64,000 bases of DNA, taken from assembly GCF_000801105.2 (NCBI RefSeq), contig NC_079516.1, forward strand, positions 2,728,001 to 2,792,000. Direction: 5' to 3'. Within the stretch, counting starts at the first letter, position 1. Every line of letters starts with the position of its first letter. A model generated the notes under the pieces. The model searched no databases and had not been told where the DNA came from. It worked only from the letters and a program-made list of their open reading frames with translations. Source of the DNA: Raphanus sativus (taxonomy: Eukaryota; Streptophyta; Magnoliopsida; Brassicales; Brassicaceae). The position numbers were made by a program, and so were the translations under genes. Shown one piece after another: positions 22,032-32,316 of this stretch.

Positions 22032-22039
22032 TTTATATA
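22032..22039 (-). promoter_or_regulatory. TATA box of D14
   Basis: TATATAAA on the minus strand, 55 bp upstream of the D14 start codon. This implies a very short 5' leader of about 25-30 nt. Confidence 0.55.
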
Positions 22040-22995
22040 AAAAATTTAATTGGGTTGGTGTGTAACGGAAATGAAAATTCTTTATTATCTTATCTTTTTT
22101 TCACAGCGTTTAATATCCAAAAATATCATTTATGCTTTTTGAACAAGACTTATGGGGATACAAGAGCTTGCGTTGATTATTCCTCTTCCTACTTTGATAT
22201 TTTTAAAAATTATATAAAGATGCTTGAAAGTTGCACTTGAGATATTCCACAACCATGTTAGATTCTGTCATTTGTGTGTTTATCAAGCAATGTCTATCCA
22301 GTATACATAGATCCTTATGTGGGATGTGATTACAAGAATAATGTAAAGCAGAACACTGTTTTTCTAACCTTCATTTAAATAATAAAAAGAAGACATGAGT
22401 AGACAAATGATGAAAATTGCATGTTTTTATTTCGATTTGAAAATGAATTAGACGTCATCTAGAAAAACAATTTTAAATATATTCCAAACTCCAGTCACAT
22501 GAAAGCTTACTGTAAGTCATAATTATATGCAAATTACAAATCAAAGACTAATGTCGTGGGAGAAAGAACTAAATGCATAAGTAACAACATCCACCCTAAA
22601 AAGAAAGAAAATCAGCTCTTTTTGAATAATGTTTTCAATCAAAGTTCCAATCTGCAAGTATGATGCATGAACTAGAGAAACGTATTCCAAGTTTACTTAA
22701 ATTGTGTCTAAGTGTACACTTATCAGTCTAAGTAACTTAAGATTTACAGTACATCATAACTCTATAATAGATATAACTAGTCACAGTCAAAATGAGTTGT
22801 ATTATATGAAGAAAACGAATAGGATGTCGACAAAAAGTTCAATTAGATATTTGAAAAGAAAAAAAGCAGAGAATTGAATGTCGACGAAATTGTTGTTATT
22901 TGAATACATGTGTTGACTTGTATTCTATAGGTGGGTGTAACAGCTATAAATTAAGATGAATAAAACATATGTTTTAAACAGAGCTGGATAACAAT

Positions 22996-23035
22996 ACCAT
23001 AGCTTTTTTTTTTTTTTGAAACACAACCGTAGCTT
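22996..23035 (-). repeat. Micro-retroposon with target duplication
   Basis: ACCATAGCTT and ACCGTAGCTT flank a T run followed by GAAACACA. The tail is on the minus strand. One mismatch separates the duplicated ends. Confidence 0.45.
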
Positions 23036-23292
23036 CTTCAACTCACAATTGTCTTTATAGAACTTAGAACTGTCTTTATAGAACTTAGAACCAAGCCATT
23101 AATTCTTCAAGTCAATTTTAAACATTACTTTTAATTTAAACCATACTGATCAAATTGATTAATTAGAGGGAAATTTCATTTTCAAATCAAAAGAAATATC
23201 CAAGAACTTCTGTTCATAAAACTTGCAAGAATGGTGGAACCTACAATACATGATAGCTTTCTCTGTGGTTCACGTATTTTCTATGAAAAGAT

Positions 23293-23342
23293 AACTCTAT
23301 TTCCATTTTTTTTTTTTTGAAACACAACTCTATTTCCATTTT
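23293..23342 (-). repeat. Micro-retroposon with target duplication in the TNL2 promoter
   Basis: AACTCTATTTCCATTTT occurs on both sides of a T run plus GAAACAC. The homologous TNL4 promoter (minus strand, around 59110-59130) has a single copy, so the empty site can be seen in a paralogue. Confidence 0.7.
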
Positions 23343-23485
23343 TAAGCTTAGTTTCTCTCTTGCGTGTGAACATTTTAAGTCAATATCGTCAACGTTTTAC
23401 ATACACAAAACCTCTTTGTAAAATCATTACTCTCTCTATCTTTTAAATCTCTGTGATCAATAGATCTTCTCTCTCAACCGTAGTA

Positions 23486-26400
23486 ATGGATCTTTACCTT
23501 CTCCTTGTGACAGTTTCTGTAACCATCTTTACGCTTTTGTGTACTATATTGTTTTCTATTGTTTATGGAAAGTCCAGAGTCCAAGAAAACAGAGTAATTG
23601 CTTATTCTCCTTCATCATCATCATCATCTCCACCATCTCCCCAGTCGTCTTTGCCTATACACGATGTCTTCCCGAGCTTCCACGGAGCAGATGTCCGTAT
23701 ATCCTTTCTCAGTCATTTTCTCAAGGAGTGTAGGAGCAAAGCAATCAACCTGTTCATTGATAACGACATCACTAGAGGAGAGTTTATCGGCCCTGAGCTC
23801 AAAAAGGCAATCCGAGGATCAAGAATTGCGATTGTGTTGCTCTCGAAAAGATACGCTTCTTCCTCTTGGTGTCTCGACGAGTTAGTGGAGATTATGAAGT
23901 GTAAAGAAGAGATAGGTCAAACAGTGATGCCCGTTTTCTATGAAGTTGATCCAAGTGATGTCAACAAGCAGGCCGGTGAGTTTTGGAAAGTTTTTAAGAA
24001 AACTTGTAAAGGTAAACCAAATGAGGTTATTAGAAAATGGAGTCAAGCTCTAGCAAAAGTGGCCACACTTGCTGGTTACAATTCAATGAACTGGTTCGTC
24101 CTCTTGTTCATAATCTTTCCAAACACAAATCAAACTATCTTTGAACAATTTAATTGACTTTGATATATTTGAATATGTTGTATAAGGGATAGTGATGCAA
24201 AAATGATCGAAGATGTTGCCACTGAGGTTGCAAACAAGTTGTTTAACTCCACGCCGTCAAGAGATTTCGACGAATTCATTGGGATGGAAGCTCATATGAA
24301 CAAGATTTCACGGGTTTTACGCACAGATTTGGATGAAGTGAGGATGATAGGGATTTGGGGGCCGGCTGGGATTGGCAAGACAACCATTGCTAGGTGTCTT
24401 TTCAATCGACTATCCCGTACTTTTCAATACAGTGTCTTTCTGATGAATGTCAAAGCAATGTATACTCCACCGGTTTCTTCAGACGACTACAATGTGAAGT
24501 TGTATTTGCAGCAAAAGTTTCTGTCTCAACTACTCAACCAAAAGGAGGAGGATTTCAAGATTTCTCACTTGGGAGTTGCACGAGATAGACTGAATGACAA
24601 GAAAGTTCTTGTTGTTCTTGATGATGTTGATCGGTTAGTACAACTAGAAGCCATGGCCAATGAAACTCAATGGTTTGGTCATGGAAGTCGGATTATCGTT
24701 ACAACGCAAGATCGAAAGATTTTGAAGGCACATGAGATCACTGATATTTACAAGGTTGATTTTCCGTCAGATTGTGAGGCTATTCAGATGTTTTGTATGT
24801 ATGCTTTCGGTCAAAAGTTCCCTAAAGATGGTTTTGAGAAGCTTGTACGGGAAGTTACAAGACTCGCCGGTAAACTCCCTTTGGGACTAAGGGTTATGGG
24901 ATCTTATTTTCGTGGAATGCCAAAGGAGGAGTGGGAAAATGCATTACCAGAGCTAAGGATGTGCCTTGATGGTGAAATTGAGAGCATTTTGATGTTCGGT
25001 TATAACGCACTGTCTCATGAAAACAAAGATTTGTTTCTTTATATAGCCTGCATTTTCAACCATGAATGGGTGGAGAAAGTGGTAGAGCATCTTTCAAAGA
25101 GATTTTCTGATGTGAGGCAACGGGTTAACGTCTTAGCTGAGAAGTCTCTCATATCTTTGGAAAGTGGAAATGTGGTTATGCATGATCTGCTAGTCCAGCT
25201 GGGTATAGATATTGTCCGCAAGCAGTCCAGGGAGCCTGGACAACGACAGTTTCTGGTCCATAAAAGAGAGACTTGTGAAGTACTTGCTGATGATGCAGCG
25301 GTAAGTTTTGCTGGAAATGTGTTTTATTGCAGTACTGCTCGCTACAAACTGAATTCAGTTTGGTTCTATTTTCAGGGTAGTAGAAGTGTTATTGGCATAA
25401 GGTTATTTGGAGATGAAATAAATGTGAGTGAGAGAGCCTTTGAAAGAATGTCTAATCTCCAGTTCTTAAGATTCGGAGCGAAAAGTGATGTTGGACCAAG
25501 CTATTTATCTCGTAAACTAAGATTACTAGAATGGAGTTATTTTCCGATGACATCTTTGGCTTGTATTCCCAACCCAGAGCTCCTCGTGGAACTATCCGTG
25601 CGTGACAGCAAACTTGAGAAGTTGTGGGAAGTAACCAAAGTAAGTAACATAAGAATAGCATATGTTTTTTAACAAAGTTGTTATCATTATTGTTATCGTT
25701 ATGTAACTTGAAAAAACTAGACTAATAGCATGTGCAATTGTGTTCTTGTTGATTTTTTTCTGTCAGCCGCTTAGCAATCTCAAGTGGGTGAATCTGTGTA
25801 ATTCAAAAAACTTGAAGGATGTTTCTAGTCTCTCAACTGCCACTAGTCTAGAGGGATTACATCTCAGAGGATGTTCAAGTTTAGTGGAGCTTCCATCTTC
25901 TATTGGGAGTGCCATTTATCTCAAAGTGTTGGATCTCAGTGAATGTTCAAGTTTGGTAGAGCTCCCTTCCTCTTTTGGGAATGCCATAAGAAACCTCAAG
26001 CAATTGGATTTAAGCGAATGCTCGAGTTTAGTGGGAGTCCCTTCCTCTATTGGAAAGGCCACTAATCTCCAGCATTTGGATTTTAGAAGATGCTCAAGTC
26101 TTGTGGAACTTCCTGCCTCTATTGGAAACCTCCATAAACTAGAGACTTTGACTTTGGAAGCATGTTGCAAGCTGGAGGTTCTTCCTGTCAACATCAATTT
26201 GAAATCTCTGAGGATAATTGATCTCACTGATTGCTCCTTGATGAAAAGTTTTCCCGAGATCTCAACAAACATCGAAATTATGTATCTCACTGGAACTGCG
26301 ATTAAAGAAGTGCCTTCATCGATTAGGTTGTGGCCTCATCTATATGAATTGCATATGTCATACGACGAGAACCTCAAGGAGTTGCCACATGTTCTTGACA

Positions 26401-27080
26401 TCATGACATATTTAGTCATGAGCAACAAAGAAATACAAGAGATTCCTCCTTGGATCGAGAGAAGCTTTCTTCTTGATCGTCTTGTACTCAAGGGATGCAA
26501 AGAGCTCTTATCAATCCCACAGCTTCCAGATTCCTTAACATACCTAGACGCAGAAGATTGTGAGTCTCTGGAGAGACTAGACTGCTCCTTTCTTAATCAA
26601 AAGATTAGTCTCAACTTCGCCAACTGCTTCAAGCTGAATAAAGAAGCGAGAGATGTCATCATCCAGACATCGACTAAATTCTATGCTACGATCTTACCAG
26701 GTAAAGAAATGCCTAACTACTTCAATTATCAAGCTAATGGAGCTTCCCTAGTAATAAAGTTGAACGAGAGGCCTTCACCTTCATCTATGATATGTAAGGC
26801 TTGCATCTTGCTGGAATGTAAAGATGAGGTTGAAGCTGGTATAGGACAAGCGGTGAATGTAGATCATCGGATCAAACAGAATAGTCTCGAAGATGTCCCG
26901 TGCAGTCCAACTTACCACACTCTGAGTCGCCCTTTAACGGAACATCTGTATATCTTTGAATTCAAAGCAGACGTGACTTCAGACCAGCTTTGCTTTGAGT
27001 TTGAGGTTTACAGTGGCGAATGGCCAATAATTAATTGGATGATAAAAGAATGTGGAGTGCATTACCTTAATGCCAGTTGA
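23486..27080 (+). CDS. TNL2: intact TIR-NB-LRR immune receptor with N-terminal anchor
   Basis: Four exons, 23486-24093, 24187-25300, 25376-25639 and 25767-27080, give 1,099 residues. Residues ~1-35 are hydrophobic ([19 protein letters not shown]) and probably a membrane anchor. The TIR domain spans ~60-205 with catalytic Glu in [18 protein letters not shown] starts ~210 with P-loop [12 protein letters not shown], kinase-2 [32 protein letters not shown] as [11 protein letters not shown], and MHD in MHDLLVQLG. Four clean 24-residue units ([12 protein letters not shown] type) lie within a longer LRR. The C-terminus has the post-LRR C-JID-like region ([16 protein letters not shown]), which in other TNLs helps bind ligand. 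Its closest Arabidopsis relatives by memory are the At5g18350-At5g18370 and At3g04220 TNLs. All motifs are intact, so it is probably functional. Confidence 0.93.
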
Positions 27081-27212
27081 TGGATTTATTCATGTAATGT
27101 TATATTTTGTTGTGTATGATTACCTTAATACAATCATCTGGATAACCAACGACCTAACCACACATCTGCAAACATATCATCAGTAAGCCTCAAAAGAACA
27201 TCACCAATCCTT

Positions 27213-27591
27213 TTACACATAACCACCATTAACAGGAATGATCTGCCCGTTGATCCATTCACCACCATCGCTAGCCAAGAACCCAACAAGAGGCACCACG
27301 TCTTTGACTTGGCCGACTCTCCCAAAAGGATTCTCTGCGGCTATCTTCTCCACCAACACAGAGCTCTTTCCTTCAAAGAACATCTCGGTTGCGATGGGTC
27401 TCGGAGCTACGCAGTTTGCAGTGATCCCTGTTCCTTTGAGCTCTTTCGCAAGGATCTTGACCATTGTTTCCACTGCTGCTTTTGACGCTGCATAGGCACC
27501 AAATCCAGGCTTCAAACCTCGAGTCACGGAAGATGTAACGAGTATGTTAGCAGCTTCCTTGCTGCAACGAAACGTCCCTTTCGTATTGACA
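27213..27591 (-). pseudogene. SDR fragment 1 (last exon of At3g03980-like gene)
   Basis: It begins after a normal acceptor (TTTCTTGCAG) with VNTKGTFRCSKEAAN and runs to the family end IPVNGGYV and a stop. It keeps the short-chain dehydrogenase catalytic YAASK (in GFGAYAASKAAVETMV). The first exon with the NAD(P)-binding TGxxxGIG motif is missing. A gap removes RLKQGGGGRIILL, joining EAAN to ILVTSS. The conserved PGPIATEM reads PRPIATEM. It therefore cannot be an active reductase. It lies tail-to-tail with TNL2, 133 bp from its stop, and the same pair recurs at TNL3. The parent is the gene that stands between D14 and SINE2 in Arabidopsis. Confidence 0.85.
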
Positions 27592-28289
27592 CTGCAAGAA
27601 ACAAAGGTCAAACATAGACTGATTAGAAACAGAAGTAGCAGCCGATGAAAGCATTAACCTTTGATTCGAAATTAGACATACACATCTCAAGAACATGGGA
27701 CATGTTTCATTTGATTCAAAATTAACAATTTCAGATCTCAAAAACGTTGGAACTTAAAGTGTGTTATTAGGATTGATCAAGTTACAGATATGTAACAATG
27801 GCTGAATCACGAAATGCCAGTTGAAATGACACTAAAGGAATCATGTTTCTAACTCAGAAACACAGAACATATCACATTAGGCTCGAAATTCAGACCCAAT
27901 CATATCACTGTACACGAAAATGAGACAACTTACATCAACCAAGCTAATGAACAGTCTCAATAACATTGGAACATATAAATATATTAGGATTCATGGAGAG
28001 CGATCCAAGTATAGTGTATAGATATGTAACGGTGGCTGAAACACGAAATGCATGTCGAAATGACAGGGAAGGAATCATTTTTCTAACTCAAAAACACACA
28101 GAACACATTACATTTGGTCCGAATACAGACATAACCAAGCTAATGAACTAAAATAAAGCTGCTTACTTTCCACTGTTTAGCGTTAAGACAAGATAATAAC
28201 TCTCTCGGCCCTTGCTCAATAACACGAGGCCCATTAGATAATAACTCTCTCGGCCCACTGCTGCTTACTTTCCACTGATAATTTTAAAT
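27592..28289. other. Former SDR intron and DUF724-1 promoter region
   Basis: The left part matches the SDR intron also found at 42780-42868 (shared AAGTAGCAGCCGATGAAAGC). At 28170-28270 two short units, GCTTACTTTCCACTG and ATAATAACTCTCTCGGCCC, each occur twice. No gene is supported. Confidence 0.5.
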
Positions 28290-28298
28290 CGCGCCAAA
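28290..28298. promoter_or_regulatory. E2F-like site upstream of DUF724-1
   Basis: CGCGCCAAA on the plus strand reads TTTGGCGCG on the minus, a match to the plant E2F consensus TTTSSCGC. It lies 107 bp before the start codon, and the same site is kept at the tandem copy. Confidence 0.55.
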
Positions 28299-28404
28299 AA
28301 TGCAAAGAAAAAAAGGAAAAGAAAAAAAAGATCACGTCGGACAGAGCTTTTAGGGTTTGTAGAAGCAGAGAAAGTCTGGATTTTTAATCTTCCCATCAAC
28401 GGAA

Positions 28405-30696
28405 ATGAAGCCAGGCGATGAGATTGAAGTCTCCTCCGATGAAGAAGGCTTCAAAGGATCGTGGTCCAGAGCCATCCTCGAAGACCCTCTGCCCCAATCC
28501 GGAACCAAGAAGCTGAATGTGTCTCTGCTAGCCAACGATGGCGGCTCCACCACCACCACTCGGAAAGCCACTTACCGGAGATTCCTCCGGCCGATTCCGC
28601 CGGAAAATCTGTTCACGGCGGCGGTGGAGTTTGAGGAAGGGTGTGTGGTGGAGGCGTCTAAGAGAGGCGGGTGGTGGACCGGTTTGGTTTTCAAGAAGAT
28701 AAACCATGAGGATGTAGTTTGGGTTTACTTCAATTCGCCACCGGATCTGCTCCAGTTTAAGACAGGACAGCTCAGACAACACTTTGACTGGGTCAAACAA
28801 GAATGGATCAGACCAAAAAACAAGGTTCGACCTTTTTTTGTCTTTTTTTTTTGTGTACAGAAGGTTTGGTTTCTCATTATCTCTGTTTTTTTGGGTGTTA
28901 TTGAAGGTTTTTCTGAGTAATAAGCAGTCAACATTTAGATGTGGGACCATGGTGGAAGTGAGACTCAACGATGATGATGATGTGTGGGTACCATCTGTGA
29001 TCGTTAAGGAGATGGTGAGTAGAAAGAGTTTCATTGTCAAGCCTTTGAAATACCTGAGCTGGGATGATGATGGTGAAGAATCAAAACCAAACAGAACCGT
29101 TGGTTTAAGCAGCATAAGGCTCACACCGCCGCCGCTGACTGTTTCTGCTAAACGGTATGGATTGATGGAGTCTGTTGAAGTGTTTATTGATCCTGGGTGG
29201 CGTCAAGGGAGGGTGAAGGGTGTTCTCTGTGACAATAGTTACACTGTGTGTTTGAAGGGAGGAAATGAGTCTTTGTTGTTCAAACACGATGATATAAGGC
29301 CTTCACAGGATTCAGTCCTGGTTAGTTTCTCCTTGGTTGGTTGCAGTCAACGTTGTGTATTTATGGTATGATTCTTGTTGGATTTGTAATTGATTGTTAT
29401 GTAAATGTTGTTTCTGTTTTAAGCGAAACACTAGTCAAGTAACTGCTGCCGATACTCCTCAAACGTCTCTGAGCGCTGAGGAAAATGGAGAGATGGAGGT
29501 AGAGTTGGTTTTGTTGTCATTTAACATTGTTTGATCGTTCAGATAACTCTTCTTTGTGTTTGACACTTGTATGTATGCAACAGGTGTCTGAGGAACACAG
29601 CAGGGGAGATGACAATCGTAAGAGGAAACGAGGAGAAGTAGAGCACAATCCAGACCTCAGCGAGACTACTGGTATGCTTTAACTCTTATTAGTTTGTAGC
29701 TTAACCAAAGAGTTGGGTAAAGAGGCTCGCACTGGAGTACCATTATAGTAGAGCAGATGTGATGAATGTTCTTTGCTTCTTGTTCACTTTATCTGCAAAT
29801 GTAATATGAATGTTCTTGGTTTGTTTTTTTCAGCAACTGCTTCTGTTTCATCTCTTACCTCTTCCCCGGCCAGTACTGCCACAGCATTGAATCAAACAGA
29901 GACTGGAACTGAAGAGATCACTGTTCAGCCGGTGAGTAACACAAGAGATGTTAAGCTAAATCTATCTTTGCTTCAGCATTGTCACTCTTTTACTTTTCTT
30001 AGTAGTTTGTTATATTGGTGGCTTACTATTATCATCTCCTTTGGGATGCAGGAGAGCAGCGAAGAATGTAACATCCGAAAGAGGACAAGAGAACATAACC
30101 TTGGTTCTTCTACTCCTGTTGTTCAACCAAAAGACACAACCCTGGTTTTGCCTTTTGTGAAGAAGTCACCGTTTTGGAAGATACTTGAGACATCAGAAGT
30201 CTTCCAGAGAGCACCACAGAGTCCTCATTTTAGTCCATTGGTTAAGGAAAGTAAAGAACAGTTCCGTGAAGGGCTTGCCTTTGGAATGATGCTCACTTAT
30301 TCCAGTTTATTGGAGAGCTTTAAAGATCTGGAGCCTCACGTTCCCATCAGCGAGCTAAACAGTCTTAAGGCTTCCTTGGCCGAGCTAGAGAAACACGGCT
30401 TCAGTGTTTCAGCGCCTTTGGCACGGATCAACAAGTTGCTGTCTCTCAAAGAGACACAGCTAAAGAAAATGGAGGAGCGAAACAGTTTCAACAGAGAGAT
30501 AATGGCTCTGGAAGAAGGTGTTGGTGAGATGGAACACAAGATTCTCGAGTTGGAGAGGCAACAAGTGGCTCTGAAAGAGCAGAGGGATGCGGCCTACCAA
30601 AATGTGTGTCAGATTCAGTCGTTCGCGAGAGACAATGGCATAGAGCTTGACAATCTAGAGTCTGAGTTTAAAGCTACTTCGTCTGCTCCCTGGTAA
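28405..30696 (+). CDS. Agenet/DUF724 protein, copy 1
   Basis: Six exons, 28405-28824, 28907-29320, 29424-29498, 29584-29671, 29834-29931 and 30052-30696, give 579 residues in continuous phase. Four Tudor-like Agenet repeats occupy ~1-280: GDEIEVSSDEEGFKGSWSRA, FEEGCVVEASKRGGWWTGLV, CGTMVEVRLNDDDDVWVPS and MESVEVFIDPGWRQGRVKG. Agenet domains bind methylated histone tails or RNA in plants. A basic stretch RKRKRGEVE is a likely nuclear signal. The last ~190 residues form the DUF724 domain (FQRAPQSPHFSPLV, GMMLTYSSLLESF), ending in a coiled coil rich in Glu, Lys and Leu. DUF724 proteins are nuclear and can pair with each other. It is 54-60% longer in exon 3 than copy 2 (25 against 13 codons). No gene of this family sits here in Arabidopsis as far as I recall. 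Confidence 0.9.
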
Positions 30697-31272
30697 GCTT
30701 GTTAAAAGCAAAACTCTGATGAGGCCTCTCTGATTTGAGTTTTGCTTTTTATTGTTAAATGATTGGTTTGTGGAACTCGTGAGAGATGAGTGACACATGG
30801 TTGATTAATGATTATTGGTTAGTCGTTTCGTACAAGCTATTAAAAGAGCCAAGTACTTAGCCATCTTCTTTGTAGCTGAGCTTAGTAATTTACTTTAACC
30901 ATCTCTCTTGACTTCAGTATTTCTTTCTGTGGATCTCAGGGGCGAAACCTAAGTAAAGAAGGAACAAAAGGGCAAGGAAGTAGTTCAGGATCAGAGTCCA
31001 ATGTCTTTTGAGTTTTCTTTTGTAAGTAAAAAAGGCTGTTTTGCCAGAGAGATAAGTGAACCTAAATGGTCTTATTACAGCAGGATCATAGCTAACTATT
31101 TATTTGACTAAAAGCTTTTGTTATTTAATCTGATCTTGACATAGTTAAATTTAGTATCGTTGATGACTCACAGCACTAGCTTGCACAAGGCACAATTGTC
31201 TGGAAATCACAAATCATGGTTAGTTTTTAATCTAATTGTAACAACTTAACTCATTCATTTGCAAACAATCAA

Positions 31273-31385
31273 ACATTAAGCCGGAAGAACAGCAAAGAGG
31301 TCTCTCAAGACCAAACATTTTACACAATCCACCATTAACCATGAATGGTTTGACCATTGATCCATTCGCAAGAGTTTTGTCAATT
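31273..31385 (-). pseudogene. SDR 3'-end remnant downstream of DUF724-1
   Basis: On the minus strand the stretch reads like the end of an SDR (a VNGGL-like end after a run resembling WINGQTIPVNGG, now NGSMVKPFMVNGG). The flank AGAACAGCAAAGAGG matches the SDR 3' UTR seen at 42318-42345. Only about 30 codons remain, heavily changed. Confidence 0.55.
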
Positions 31386-32082
31386 GATTGCATTTGGAAT
31401 GATTATCAAAAATCTTATTCTCTAAATCAGACACTGTAAGTACCAAAATAAGGGAAATATTGTGAAAATAAGGAAATACAAACCAAATTATAGTAAGAAT
31501 TTCATGAATTTAATGCATATTGATCAACATTTTCATAAAAATGTTTACCGCATAAAGTAAGAAATCTAATTATTCATAAGATGGAAAATCTAATGTTATA
31601 ACATATTAATATTTTTAAGTGCAATTTTTAGAAGAAAAACATTAATCATTTAAATATGGAAAAGATGGAGTAATTCTGAGAACACACCAGCGCAACATAA
31701 CTATATACAAAAATCACCTAGAACAAACCCATAACTATATCGATTCCCATAAATAAGTTAAAAATCTCCAAAGTGACACATTTTTGGATTAGCTGGTTTC
31801 AAATGGTTCATACTAGACTTACGATATTAATCAACATCATTCAATAAACCTACTTAAAATAAATGAAAACTTCAGACCATAATTTTCTAATAAATGATTT
31901 CAATGAAACTACACTATGAGAAAACTTCAGACCATAATTTTCAGACCATAATTTTCTAATAAAAAATATTCACGTTTCCAGTTTAATTTTATGATTTTTA
32001 GTTTGCCATATAAAATTAAAAGAAAAACCGAGTCCATTAAAGATTACACTATGAAATACAATGATCATATGAAAATTTAAAT
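31386..32082. other. Intergenic between the DUF724 copies
   Basis: Very AT-rich. A short duplication, ACTTCAGACCATAATTTTCTAATAAA, recurs around 31870-31970. No gene recognised. Confidence 0.55.
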
Positions 32083-32195
32083 CCCGCCAAAAAATGAAAA
32101 AATTCCCATTAGCTAATCTTAGCCTAGGCCGAACAATCATAGACCCATTAGCTAATTTGTGTTTTTTTGCATGATTTAATTTAAATCGCGCCAAA
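32083..32195. promoter_or_regulatory. Two E2F-like sites upstream of DUF724-2
   Basis: CCCGCCAAA at 32083-32091 and CGCGCCAAA at 32187-32195 read TTTGGCGGG and TTTGGCGCG on the minus strand, both E2F consensus. The nearer one corresponds to the single site at copy 1. They suggest S-phase-linked expression of this gene pair. Confidence 0.55.
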
Positions 32196-32316
32196 AAAAT
32201 TGAAAAAAAACAAAGATCATATTTATTTTCTTATCACTCTCTCTGTTTACTTACACTCAGTTTTTAGGGCTCGTACAAGGATAGAAAGTTTCGGTTTTTA
32301 CCTTCCGACAACGACA

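Larger units (their letters stand above)
22240..23452. other. Intergenic between D14 and TNL2
   Basis: No gene supported. There is a perfect ~21-bp tandem pair (CTTTATAGAACTTAGAA twice, 23053-23092). There are two minus-strand micro-insertions ending GAAACACAAC, at 22996-23035 and 23293-23342. The right part is the TNL2 promoter, which is homologous to the TNL4 promoter (shared AGATAACTYTATTTCCATTT). Confidence 0.6.

Noticed and set aside
27134..27495. Plus-strand and other-frame ORFs over the SDR fragment
   Set aside because: They are shadow frames of the minus-strand SDR exon.
29773..29833. Separate gene starting MLLVHFICKCNMNVL
   Set aside because: This is intron 4 of DUF724-1 read through. 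The exon begins after TTTTTTCAG at 29833.
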